Shown here: positions 10,177 through 19,701 of the stretch, in pieces
How the letters are laid out: each line of letters starts with the position of its first letter
Numbering within the stretch: position 1 is the stretch's first letter
Source: Chara braunii
Taxonomy: Eukaryota; Streptophyta; Charophyceae; Charales; Characeae
Length of the DNA stretch: 25,650 nucleotides
Direction: 5' to 3'
Assembly: GCA_003427395.1 (NCBI GenBank)
Contig: BFEA01000336.1
Span: forward strand, 451,091 to 476,740
Notes under the pieces: model-generated
Told to the model about the DNA's origin: nothing
The model's input: the letters and a program-made list of their open reading frames with translations, nothing else
Database searches by the model: none
Translations under genes and position numbers: made by a program

Positions 10177-10551
10177 ATGCCACCACGCCAAACCAAGAAC
10201 TCCCAACGTGCCGCCGCCGACGCCGCCGCTGCTGCATCCTCCACACCCGTTCAGGCCACGTCCTCCACCCCCTCTTCCCCCGACATGGCTGCATCCTCCA
10301 TCAACATGTTTGACATCCGCACCGACTCAGTCGATAGCATCGCCCGCAACCTCGCAGGCGAACAGCCACCAACAAACACTGCCACCCCCGACCTCTCCGC
10401 CATCCTCCACACACTCAACACCCTCCGAACTTCCGTCACCGCCTCTCTCGACGACATAAAGGCCAACATGTCGTTCATATGCGACCGCGTCACCACGCTC
10501 GAAGGAAACACCCCCGCCATCACGGTCGTCACCACGATCCCCCCCCAATGA
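10177..10551 (+). pseudogene. Element B gag N-terminus
   Basis: The frame starts at an ATG (MPPRQTKNSQRAAAD) five bases after the N at 10172. It has an Ala/Ser/Thr-rich start and a likely helical segment, DLSAILHTLNTLRTSVTA, around residues 72-90, then closes at TGA after 124 residues. Such N-terminal gag regions are poorly conserved, so the assignment rests on position before the capsid domain. The same frame stays readable past the stop to about 10680 with Pro-rich content, suggesting one longer ancestral gag. Confidence 0.6.
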
Positions 10552-10651
10552 AAACCCCTCTTATCCACCTCCACTATCACCTCAACTATCCCCAACTACA
10601 CTCGGATTATCCCACACGCTGTGTATCCCGCTCCCCCACTACTTCCCCCAA

Positions 10652-11605
10652 ATGCACTCATCCCCACCCAACCTCACCAATGATTTCACCCTGGTCGACT
10701 CCCCCACCCCCACCCTTGATTTCAACACCCTTGCCTCCATTAACCCCAGAGAAGGCAAAATCCCCCCATCATTCCGCGTCAACAAAATCCCCACCTTCTT
10801 GGGCCAACCCCATGAGGATGTCCTCCTCTTTCTCACCAAACTCCAACAAGCCTTCTCCCTCCATGGCATCCCCGTCATCCACTGGCTCCCCATCGCTGGT
10901 GGCCGACTTCTGGACAACGCGGCTCGCTGGTGGTACACCGAAATGTCTAATCGCCACCACTCCAGTCTCCGGCCTCACACCTTCCTTGAGTGGGCCACCC
11001 TCATCACCTCCACCTTCCGCCCACAGGAAACGGTCGACGACTATATCGACCAATTCTGCCAGCTCCAACAAAACGGCCCAACCGACCGTTTGTGCAATAC
11101 GTCCGCTCACTTCGCCAACATATCCCCATTGATGTCGTCAGCGACTTCGCCTTCATCTCCCGCGTTAAGCGCACATGCCGCAAAGACCTGGCGGCCGCCC
11201 TTGTCCACGAGCCCCCCATGACCCTCGCCGACCTCCTCACTCGTACCCTCCAACTCGATCGCATCCTCTCCCCCTACAAGACTGCACTTACATTGGCCCC
11301 TTCCCGCCCTCGCTTCTTCCACAACATCGCCTCCGAGGACACCACCTCCACCACCTCCTCGNACNAGTTCACTACACCGGACCCCGACGCATCTTCCGAT
11401 TCACTCGATTCTTCATCCCTCTCTTCCGAGGAACTCAATGTCATCCAATTCATGAGGATGGAACGCAGAGATCGCAGCTCTCGACCACCCTCATCTACCC
11501 CACCCTCCCGCCTCAAGAAACTTACCCCCGAGGAGCGCACCTACCTCCAAGCAAAAGGGGGTTGCTTCCGTTGTCGTCAATTGGGGCACCAACAAAACCA
11601 ATTGC
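10652..11605 (+). pseudogene. Element B gag capsid domain and broken zinc knuckle
   Basis: The capsid domain is read first in one frame (VNKIPTFLGQPHEDVLLFL, then LLDNAARWWYTEM, LEWATLITSTFRP and VDDYIDQFCQLQQ). After a shift near 11088 it continues in the next frame (FVQYVRSLRQHIPIDVVSDF, then DLAAALVHEPPMTLADLL). The tail carries a knuckle at 11563-11605: CFRCRQLGH is present, but the final Cys is out of frame because of a frame change at the A run 11594-11597. TGC at 11603-11605 would supply that Cys in the other frame. Two Ns lie at 11362 and 11365. This was the particle-forming and RNA-binding protein. Confidence 0.85.
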
Positions 11606-11899
11606 CTCAACGCCGCACAATTCACCCGCCAGTCCACCTCCACTCTACCCGCAACCTCCGCATCACCGCCCTCGGCAAGCGCGGGTCCCTCCTCATCATG
11701 AACACAGTCCCCAGGACATCGACCCGGCATCGACATCGCGTCTGTCGGCCCACCCATCGGTGACGTCCTCCGTCCCATCCATGGCCCATCTGGCATCGAC
11801 AATTCGTCTGCCTCCCCCCTCTCTAGTGACGCCGCCTCCACCGGACGACTCCCAGGCGTCGCAAACAACTCCCACTGCCTCATGCTCCTCTACCCTTCT

Positions 11900-12734
11900 T
11901 CCAAACCCATCCACTATCACCTTCTCCGATGTTGTTGAGGAACAAGCCCGACACGATCGGCTTGTCCGCTTAGGCAACGAACAACGCCGCCTCAACACCA
12001 TCATCTCCACCGCCAACTCATCTCGTTTCCACCTCAAATTCATCGTTGCCACCCTTGATGCGTCTACAACTAAGTTCCGGGCCCTCCTCGACATTGGAGC
12101 CACCGATAACTTCATCACCGACGCGTGTGTCCGCAAAGCCGGTCTTACCTCTACCGGTTATGACTCCCCGATCACGATTCGCCTAGGGGACAAAGACACC
12201 GCCGTCGTAGTAGACTGCACGGTTCCAGAGACCACCATGACCGTCGAAACCCTCCGCAGTCAGGTCTCGTTTGATGTCATGCACTTGATGTGCGACATCG
12301 TCCTAGGGACCCCGTTGCTTGACCGCTACATGCCCTACTCATTCCACCCCTCCTTCCTCCGCCTCACCAACCCTCCCGACTCTCCCGTTGACATCCCCTA
12401 CCTTCTTCCCCCTTCCACCCCACCCCCCNTCTCCCCACATCAATTCCTCCACATGTCCCGTGAACACCCTGACTCCGCTTACTATTGCCTTGTCATCGAC
12501 CGCGAGCGTCCCGAGGACTTGCTTCCAACGGACAAACCCGACCAAGATCCTCCTTCTGATCCCCACATCACCGCCCTCCTCTCCGAATTCAAAGATGTCT
12601 TCCCCGAGTCCTTGCCCGCCGGTCTACCTCTCGATCGCGGTGTATCCCACACCATTGATCTCGAGCCCGGCCACTCTCCTCCTTGTCGCCCCCCGTACCA
12701 GCTCTCTGTCCCCGAGGCCGAAGAGATGAAGTGA
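11900..12734 (+). pseudogene. Element B protease and protease-RT linker
   Basis: This is the credible part of a longer open frame. It contains RHDRLVRLGNEQRR, then FIVATLDASTTKFRALLDIG with ATDNFITDACVRKAG, and DIVLGTPLLDRY, in the order of a retropepsin. The active-site triad is Asp-Ile-Gly (GAC ATT GGA), the same unusual Ile as in element A. The linker toward RT follows (LSEFKDVFPESLPAGLPLDR, then HTIDLEPGHSPPCRPPYQLS). The frame ends at TGA 12732-12734 directly before the RT entry segment; RT continues in the same frame, so the stop is a point mutation, consistent with CGA to TGA. An N lies at 12429. Confidence 0.85.
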
Positions 12735-13520
12735 CAACTTAATGAACTCCTTGAGAAAGGATTCGTTAAGCCTAGCTCCTCCCCCTTCGGAACCAGTTGT
12801 CTCTTCGTTAAGAAGAACGGCACCTCGAAACTCCGCATGTGCACAGACTACCGTGCCCTGAACCGGATCACGATAAAGAACGAGTACCCACTCCCTCGCA
12901 TATCCGAGCTTCTTGATCGCCTCAGTGGAGCCAAGTATTTCACCTCGATTGATCTCCGCAGTGGCTTCCACCAGATCCGCATCCGCGAGGAGGACACCCA
13001 CAAGACCGCCTTTCGCTCTCGCTTCGGGCACTACGAGTTCCTCGTGATGCCCTTCGGACTCACCAATGCCCCCGCCACATTCCAATCTACCATGAATCAC
13101 ATCTTTTGCGACCTCCTCGAAGTTTGTGCCGTGATCTACCTTGATGACATCCTCGTCTTTAGCCCCACCTTTGAATCCCACCTCGAACACCTTCGCAAAG
13201 TTCTCTCCATCCTTCGAGAACAAAAGTTATACGCCAAGCTCAGCAAGTGTACATTTGTTGCCCCTAGAGTAGAATACCTTGGCCACATTGTCTCGGCCGA
13301 CGACATCCGCATGGACCACAAAAAGGTCTCCGCCCTCGTCGAGTTCCCACCTCCCTCCACCTTGACCAAGCTTCGCTCATTCATTGGACTCGCCAACTAT
13401 TACCGCCCCTTCATTCAAAACTTCTCCGACGTCTCCTACCCTCTCCATGAGCTCACCCGCGCCACCGAGTCCTTCACATGGACTGAACGCCGCCAAGCCG
13501 CTTTCGACAAACTCAAGTAA
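12735..13520 (+). pseudogene. Element B reverse transcriptase
   Basis: An intact run of RT motifs: [61 protein letters not shown], the catalytic YLDD at 13137-13148, then VEYLGHIVSADDIRMD and FIGLANYYRPFI. Both YLDD Asp residues and the Asp of the SIDL motif are present. The frame is open from just after the TGA at 12732 to a TAA at 13518-13520, where the sequence continues in the same frame into RNase H. This is the best-preserved part of element B. The NEYPLPRI motif differs from NAEPLPRI in elements A and C, marking a separate lineage. Confidence 0.93.
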
Positions 13521-14000
13521 CTCATCACCACCGCCCCCATCCTCAAGATCGCTGACCCCACTCGCCATTTCTTCGTCACCACTGATGTCCTGTCCCAGCA
13601 TTTCCCTCCTGACCCCACCGAGATCCCCTCTGTCAAAGATTCCCCTACTCACTCAAAGTCCCCACCCGGCGAACACCCCATTGCCTTCGCTAGCAAGAAA
13701 CAACTTCCCGCGGAGATGAATTACCCCTCCAACGAGAAGGAACTCCTAGCCGTGGTCTATGCCCTCCAAGTTTGGCGCCCGTACCTCGACGGGCAATACT
13801 TCACCATCCGCACTGACAACACAGTCGTTTCCCCCATCCTTACCAAGAAAGACATCACCCCCCGCCAAGCCCGATGCTAAACTTCCTTGCCCAGTTCACC
13901 TTCACCATTTTTCACACCCCCAGCAAAAGCAACCGCGTTGCTGATGCCGTCTCCCGCCGCCCCGACCACAAGCCCCCTGAGAAAGTCTACGTCGCCATGA
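13521..14000 (+). pseudogene. Element B RNase H
   Basis: Continues after the TAA at 13518 in the same frame with HFFVTTD, then PIAFASKKQLPAEMNY, NEKELLAVVYALQVWRPYL and IRTDN, the acidic residues of RNase H. The stretch after TTD is abnormal: the usual ASxxGxGAxL segment is replaced by unrelated residues with several Pro, suggesting local sequence change. Near 13870 the frame moves by one, and the end of the domain (FHTPSKSNRVADAVSRRP) is read in another frame. Confidence 0.82.
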
Positions 14001-14089
14001 CCCACATTCAACTTCTTCCCTCGTTACATCGCCGCTACACCCAAGGTTACCTCTCTTGCCCAGACTTCGCTTCATTTACTACCAACTCC

Positions 14090-14775
14090 GCAACCTTGAC
14101 TCAGTCCCTGACTACTCTCTCCATGACAATCTACTCTACATTGACATCAAGGGCACTCGCCGACTCTGCATCCCTGACGCACGTGGTCTTCGTACCTAGC
14201 TCTTGGCCGAGCACCACGACGCCAAGACCGCTGGCCACCTCGGTTTCCAGAAAACCTTCGACACCATCTCCCGCTACTTCTATTGGCCTTCTCTACTCGC
14301 CGACGTCAAAGCATACATCCGCTCGTGCCCCACCTGTCAGGCCGATAATCCCTTGAACCGGGCCAAGCCCGACAAGCTCCAATCATTGCCCATCCCTACC
14401 CACCGGTGGCAGTCCATCTCCATGGACTTCGTGTGCGGCCTCCCCAAGACCGACCGTCGACATGATTGCATCTACGTCATTGCTTGTCGTCTGACCAAAC
14501 GCGCCCACTTCATTCCTTGTACCACCTCGCACAATGTCAGAGACATCGCCATACTCTTCTTCGATCATGTCGCTCGCCACCACGGTCTCCCCGAGAACAT
14601 CATCAGTGACCGCGATCCCCGCTTCCTATCACAGTTCTGGAAACACCTCTTCCAAGCCTACGGAACCACGCTCAAGTATANCACTGCATTCCACCCCCAG
14701 ACCGATGGCCAGACCGAGAAGATGAACAATACTCTCCAAAGAATTCTGCGGAAGTATTGTCATCCACAAACATGA
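14090..14775 (+). pseudogene. Element B integrase zinc-binding and catalytic core
   Basis: After LLYIDIKGTRRLCIPD and a TAG at 14197-14199, the frame continues with the HHCC zinc module (HHDAKTAGHLGF and CPTCQADN). The catalytic core follows, with Asp in SMDFVCGLP, Asp in NIISDRDPRF and Glu in DGQTEKMNNTLQR, so the D,D-35-E set is complete. An N at 14691 hides one residue before the third acidic position. Around 14770 the frame shifts for about 55 nt (HDWDQLLTAAEIAYNN) and then returns. Integrase inserts the cDNA copy; this copy is broken. Confidence 0.92.
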
Positions 14776-14829
14776 CTGGGATCAATTGCTCACAGCCGCC
14801 GAGATTGCCTACAACAACACTGTCTTCCC

Positions 14830-15261
14830 ACTGGCATGTCCCCTTTCTACCTCAACCTTGGCTACCATCCCCGCTTGCCCTCTGATTTCTAGCTTCCCTC
14901 GCAGCTCAGCCCCTCCACCCCTTGCCCCTCTCTCAATGAATGGGTAGCAACAATGAACAGACTCCTCAGAGAGGCAACCGAAGCCCTTGAAAGAACACAA
15001 GAACAACAAGCAAACAACACTAACAAACACAGATGTGACGTCTCATTCAAAGTAGGGGACAAAGTCTGGCTTTCTGCCAAACGCTTTGAACCCGAACAAG
15101 GCTTGTCCAAGAAACTCTCGAACAAGTGGCTCGGTCCCTTCCCCATCATTGAACAAGCCTCTCCCGTGAATTACAAACTTCAGCTTCCACCTGACATGCG
15201 TCGCGTCCACCCAATCTTCCTCGTAGAATACCTCAAGGAATACCACGAGTCCCCGCCCTAG
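14830..15261 (+). pseudogene. Element B integrase C-terminal GPY/F module
   Basis: Begins with TGMSPFYLNLGYHPRLP, has an in-frame TAG at 14890-14892, and continues with a helical stretch (REATEALERTQEQQ). The GPY/F-type module follows: FKVGDKVWLSAKRFEPEQG, then KLSNKWLGPFPIIEQ and RVHPIFLVEYLKEY. It ends at TAG 15259-15261, where the polyprotein would normally run on into the chromodomain. The module is typical of Ty3/gypsy integrases and leads into the chromodomain in chromoviruses. Confidence 0.88.
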
Positions 15262-15308
15262 TTCGCTGACCTCCACCAATCATGCTTCCAACAGGCCCAT
15301 AATTCATA

Positions 15309-15506
15309 GTCGAGTGAATCATAGGACGAAGAACAACTCAAGTATCAGATCACCCGGAACCAATCACCGAATACAAAGTAAAATGGACCGGATACCCTGA
15401 TGAAGAATCAACATGGGAACCCCTTGATAATCTCAAGAATGCCATGAAACTTGTTCGTGCCTATGATCGTGCCTACCCTGTATACCCGGATGGACCTGAT
15501 TCCTGA
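15309..15506 (+). pseudogene. Element B chromodomain
   Basis: In a frame different from the integrase end, this segment reads VE, a TGA (15315-15317), then IIGRRTTQVSDHPEPITEYK and VKWTGYPDEESTWEPLDNL, and ends at TGA 15504-15506. The EYKVKW, GYP and STWEP residues, including aromatic Tyr and Trp, are the hallmark of the chromodomain fold, which in chromoviruses binds modified histones and steers integration. The TGA fits CGA to TGA decay of an Arg codon. This short coding relic identifies the element as a chromovirus. Confidence 0.9.
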
Positions 15507-16439
15507 TGTCTGATCTGCCATTGCCCTCGCCTAGCCTTGTCCCATCTGTCCTCTCCACTACCTTGTCTCCCTTGTTCAATGCTTGTGGACCTGCGTGACG
15601 TCGACGATAAAGGATCTAATGGCAAACGCACGAGGATGATGGCCTGCTACCTCACTGATCATGGAGATTATACAGCTGGTTTGGCCACCATGCTGTTTCA
15701 TCGGACGACATCCTTACTCGTGGACTTGCTGGAGCAGCAACCTGTGACATGGATCTTTGCATCAGTCTGCGACTTCCTTGCTTCCAGATCAGACCTCATT
15801 GCAGTTCGTGTACCGGACGCACCCTAGCACTTGGACTTTGGACATGTGAACCACTGCTACGCTTCTTGGACTTCTACCTGTCGCAGCCGCTGAAGACCGC
15901 TTCTACCACCTACTCCAAGATCTGATCAAGACCGCTGCAGATCCCCTTTCAAGACACTTGGACACTTTGTTCCTACATGAGACTTGGCTTCCCACTCCTT
16001 CGGACATACCAGCCCTTGCATCCTGAACAAACACTTTCATTTTTCCTGACAACCCTGTAGAACATCATTAGAAATTCCCTGTTTCCCTGACCATTGTTCC
16101 CCTTACCCACTAGAACATCAATAGAAATTCCCTGTTTCCCTGACCATTGTTCCCCTTACCCACTAGAACATCAATAAAAATTCCCTTTTTTCCTGGACAT
16201 TGTTTCCCCTTACCCAGTAGAACATCGATAGAAATTCCCTGTTCCCTGAACATTTCTTAGCTTCCCCCTGTAGACCTACCTAGTTACATCATACCTTCAC
16301 CCGTACAGAACATTTGACAGAATACCCTGTGACTTGCATCACTCCCCTTCTCCTTTTCCGACCAGTAATCGGCCCCGTCCCGTCCTTCACAGTTCCCTTT
16401 TGTTTCCTTAGGTTTTTGGCAGCCGGGATGTTGCCCTTC
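15507..16439 (+). other. Element B noncoding region between pol and PPT
   Basis: About 930 bp lies between the chromodomain stop and the PPT. One open stretch (15537-15827) has no family features, and I see no gene. The second half holds a 53-bp tandem repeat (16058-16265), listed separately. Such pol-to-PPT regions are common in large plant elements. Confidence 0.6.
16058..16265. repeat. 53-bp minisatellite, about four units
   Basis: Units start at 16058, 16111, 16164 and 16218 with tagaacatc and contain aaattccctgtttccctga and ccattgttccccttaccca. Period is 53 bp, with 54 between the last full pair; later units are more diverged and the fourth is partial. It lies in the noncoding part of element B. 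Replication slippage is the simplest origin. Confidence 0.9.
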
Positions 16440-16500
16440 AGAGGGAGGGGATAGTGTTACGGACTCCGCCAGGGCTCGATCCCTGGTCTACCTTTTGCTG
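16440..16500 (+). repeat. Element B polypurine tract and 3' LTR start
   Basis: The purine run AGAGGGAGGGGATAG (16440-16454; one T) is followed at 16455 by TGTTACGGACTCC, the usual start of chromovirus LTRs. A hairpin-capable CCAGGG...CCCTGG lies at 16469-16486. The far end of this LTR is not recognisable because the DNA from about 16515 onward belongs to, or is shared with, relic M. No matching 5' LTR exists upstream in the window. Confidence 0.7.
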
Positions 16501-16514
16501 TTTCTGCTGCATCC

Positions 16515-16947
16515 CGCTTTTGGCCTGGCACCCTTTTTCCAAACCCCTCCTTTGGTACCGTCGGATTTTGGACAACTGGTGCCATGCTGCAATTCGGGCG
16601 CCACTTTCAAATGCCGCATTTTTCAGTTCTGCCCCCGGGGGCTTTTGCAGAGATGCCCCTGGTACCGTACGTGTCACCAGCACTTATACCGGTTCCCCGT
16701 ACAGTACGGGCAACCAGTCTCGTACCAGTTTCTGCTGCTGTACTTGTACTCAGTGGGACTTGCTCCTGTTTTCGGCATTCAGAATCCAAGACTTTGACTT
16801 TGTGTCCTTGCCACTGTGTCTGCGTCCGACCCCGAGTGGTGTCGAGTGAGTGAATGTGTGTGTGCTCTCACTCTCTCCCTCTCTCTCCCCTCTCCCTCGG
16901 CTCTCCCTGTCTCCCTCAGCCTTGCGCTCGTCACAGCTCTCATACCA
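16515..16947 (-). repeat. Diverged repeat, copy 1 (probable leader of relic M)
   Basis: This stretch and 19702-20163 share a long diverged similarity on the same strand. Matching landmarks in order are: a gcgcc block, tttcagttctg, repeated gtac words, gacttt and gtgtctgcgtccg blocks, tgtcgagt, a tg-rich stretch, and gtgctctcactctccctc. With the PBS-like site at its right end (16936-16947, minus strand), the simplest reading is the 5' leader of a minus-strand element. Short minus-strand open frames here have no known domain. Confidence 0.6.
16936..16947 (-). promoter_or_regulatory. Relic M primer-binding site, tRNA-iMet type
   Basis: On the minus strand this reads TGGTATGAGAGC, 11 of 12 matches to the plant initiator-tRNA-Met complement. 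It is separated by 2 nt from an LTR end reading CGTAACA. It shows that a minus-strand LTR element once lay here with its body toward lower coordinates. Confidence 0.75.
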
Positions 16948-16949
16948 AT

Positions 16950-17200
16950 TGTTACGATCCTGGTCATTCCCAAAGTGCAAATTCACAACGAAAGACAATG
17001 CCACCCAATTGCGAAAGAAATGAAAGCACTTGCAAAGAGATAGAGACCAGAGAAGAGAGAGAGAAGAAGAAGAAGAAGAAGTACACCAGCAAGACCAATG
17101 ACAAATCCCCCTTCTCTCTCCACCTTCCTCCTCCTCCTTAACTTCTCCAATCTTATTCTTCTTCCCAATTATAATAACAATGAGTGGATGAACCAGAATC
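16950..17200 (-). repeat. Relic M 5' LTR, U5 end
   Basis: On the minus strand an LTR ends here with GATCGTAACA just before the PBS. The adjacent DNA has a GA/GAA-rich stretch (17049-17081) and pyrimidine-rich blocks as often seen in plant R-U5 regions. The upstream LTR boundary is unclear. One candidate is the TAACA near 17178, which would give a short LTR of about 230 bp; it could also be longer. The right limit here is therefore arbitrary. Confidence 0.5.
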
Positions 17201-19165
17201 AATATCCGAAGTTCCCCCTTACTGCTGACACAACAAACACAACATGTTCACCATAGCTAAGGCTTCCCCCCTTCTTCCACTTCTCACAAGCCTAGGCAAT
17301 GGCAGAAAGCTGAGGGCTCTGCCCCTCTCTGTGCAAAGGACAACACAAAGCAGCTATGGCGCTACGCTCCTGTCCAAAGGACAACCCAAAGCAGCTATGC
17401 CGCTGCTGACTATGCCGCCATGCCTGACTCTGCCTCGAGCTTCCTTGGTGCGACACTACCCCAACTGGGGCCTTCCAGATGCAGCGCCCAACAAGGTGAT
17501 GAAGATGGTGTCCACCATAGCCAGGTAGGTACCTCGCCACTCTCCTCCTTTGCCCCCTTCTTCCTCCTCAGGCTGGGCTGCTCGCCATAGCCAGGCTGAG
17601 CGCCCAGCTGCCCTTCACCTCCAGGCAGCGCTGTACCAGTCCAGCGCTTGGCTCAGCGGTATGTCGCCAATCCTTGCATACCACAAATGAGGAGGAGCTA
17701 CTTGCTCCTCCGGAAGATATAGCGGCCTACTGGCCTCTTGGGCGGTGACTTCCTAGGCCGAGCGGCCTCCCAGCAACTGGTACCTCCTCCCTTCCAGAGG
17801 GAAACATCATTGCAGGCTCTGCTATTGTCCGGACAGGCCCTGGACCCGGGCTACTTGGACTGGTACCGGCCTACCTCTAACCTACCGCTACTGGGCCTCT
17901 AAAAAGGCCAACTTTTTGTCTTCTTCTGCTCGGCCTCCAGTACCCGACACTTCTACCACTTAGTGGTACCGGCCTACCTGCCACTTGAGTGTTTTTCCCC
18001 GCTGCTCTAAGTGTCGCGGGCCTACCCCCGCTACTTGAGTGTTTTCCCCGCTGCGCCACTCAAAGTCACGGCCACAGGTAAGTACCGGCCCTGCGGGGCC
18101 TTTCAACCAACAAGTACCCTTGCGGGTCGCACACAGGCTCAGCCGACGAGCACTCAGACAGGCATGCAAACCAGCAGGCACGCACACACACACAGACATG
18201 TGCAATGACTTGCTGGTTCCAGATTGCCTGTAGCCTCTCTCTGACGAGGCTGTACCATAGGTAGGGACAGATTCATAATTTTGTTTGGCTGAGGGCTAAC
18301 CGAGAGACCTACCTGTAAGGAGGGACATATTCGTAAATATAAGAAATATGGGCCCAATACTAACTCGAATTTCCTAGAGCTATCCTAACTGAGAATAGCA
18401 GACCCGGGATACCCCTAGGACAGACAGGCCCAATGGGCCTACGCTGAGAGACGGTCCTATAGCCTATAGCCGGGTAGGGAGAGGCCCTACGGGCCGAAAC
18501 AGAAACGGTACCGGTCCGTCAGTCCGTCCGCTCTAGGTCGAGTCTAGGCTAGGGTAGAGTATAGATAGGTTGAGAGAATTGGTCCAGACCTATTGGCAGT
18601 TGACACTTCATGGTGGAAGTTGCTGCGCACGCAGCATCAGGTCGTGGTGACTGATCCATGCGTGGGTGACGGCGGACATAGCCAGACCTTCGGAGCGCTG
18701 ACCAGACTGGGGTCAACGCTGTTCACTCTGACTCTCTGGAGTCAAAGCGGTCTGGGCTATCAGAGGTCTGGTGCGTTGGAGCACGTGGAGCACGTGGTGC
18801 ACTGCTGACCCTCCTCAGGAGTAGGGTCCCAGTGGCGATGCAGCCATAGCTGCATCTTCTCAGAGATTATCATCGTCTGGACTTCATCTTCATCAGGGAC
18901 TGTTGGCGCTGAGCTTCTTCCTCATCATCTGAGTGGCGATTGGCTCTGGGAGACTGTTTCATTTTGGCGCAGGCCACTGAGTTGGATGTCAGGGTGGCGC
19001 TGGGTGTTACCTGGGGTCCTGGTGCTATTTTTAGCTGTTCGGTGTGTGTGGGGTTGAGGTGCTACCCCTCTGAGGGTAGCACAGCAGGGTTCTGAGGTTA
19101 TTCAGTGAAAACGATGCTCTGAGTTTAATAAACAGTTGTAATACTGTGTTCGAGTTGTCATCTCT
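17201..19165. other. Non-coding repeat-derived stretch without a recognisable gene
   Basis: About 2 kb without a credible coding region. Visible structure: a near-duplicate block with 41-bp period at 17331-17412 (aaaggacaac, aaagcagctatg), two gap-free cacttgagtgtttt-ccccgctg blocks about 50 bp apart (17981 and 18031), repeated GGCCTAC words, a CA microsatellite near 18183, and AATAAA at 19127-19132 following a TG-rich stretch. The last resembles the 3' end of a transcript or an LTR R region, but no partner copy is present to prove it. Confidence 0.5.
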
Positions 19166-19569
19166 TCATTGATTTCTGGCTGTGATCACTCGGTTGTCTT
19201 CTCTGAACAATTGTTGGGATTTGTGTGGAGAGAATTCACTGGGTTGTGTATTCTGTCACTGTGCTCCTCTGAGTCTTCCGCTGCGTTCTTTCTGTTGGGC
19301 GGTGTGACACTCCACTACCTCTCCCCTTCCTTCTGTGCATATATGGGCGTGTACAGGAGTTCCTGTGTCATTGATTTCTGGCTGTGATCACTCGGTTGTC
19401 TTCTCTGAACAATTGTTGGGATTTGTGTGGAGAGAATTCACTGGGTTGTGTATTCTGTCACTTCGCTCCTCTGAGTCTTCCGCTGCGTTCTTTCTGTTGG
19501 GCGGTGTGACACTCCACTACCTCTCCCCTTCCTTCTGTGCATGTATGGGCGTGTACAGGAGTTCCTGTG
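19166..19569. repeat. 202-bp tandem duplication
   Basis: Unit 1 (19166-19367) and unit 2 (19368-19569) both start tcattgatttctggctgtga and end gttcctgtg. Only a few differences are visible (for example ctgtgctcc against cttcgctcc, and catatatggg against catgtatggg). The near-identity implies a recent duplication, or a tandem array partly collapsed in assembly. Open frames inside simply repeat with the unit. Confidence 0.95.
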
Positions 19570-19701
19570 AGTGAGCGTTGACAAAATTTCAACGGACAAT
19601 CATGTTCATAACACATGGAAACCACAGCAGAATGCGGGAATCTCAAAAAGGCATTCATTCCAGTGGCAAATCTCATAAATCAGCAGTGTTCTCAGTCTGT
19701 G

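Larger units (their letters stand above)
10177..16454 (+). mobile_element. Element B: degenerate chromovirus-type Ty3/gypsy relic, no visible 5' LTR
   Basis: On the plus strand, in order: gag, zinc knuckle, protease, RT, RNase H, integrase, GPY/F module, a clear chromodomain, a long noncoding 3' region, PPT, and the first bases of a 3' LTR at 16455. Codons very often end in C, unlike elements A and C. The polyprotein is broken by at least five frame changes (near 11088, 11594, 13870, 14770-14830 and 15262-15310) and by stops at 12732, 13518, 14197, 14890, 15259 and 15315. There is no PBS or 5' LTR upstream of gag; the left edge is a poly-C run flanked by Ns. Ty3/gypsy assignment is secure and chromovirus assignment strong. 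Confidence 0.9.

Noticed and set aside
10208-11883. Many long open frames on both strands within element B
   Set aside because: C-rich coding DNA is poor in stop codons in all frames; only the frames carrying gag and pol motifs were kept.
16465-16490. tRNA T-arm or pol III B-box look-alike (GGGCTCGATCCC)
   Set aside because: No matching acceptor, D or anticodon arms and no A box at the right distance; it is a short palindrome in the LTR start.
16438-17202. Minus-strand open frames in relic M as possible proteins
   Set aside because: Low-complexity Arg/Glu/Ser content from GA- and CT-rich DNA with no family motif.
18011-18233. Overlapping open frames with Thr-His repeats
   Set aside because: Produced by the CA microsatellite; no other coding evidence.
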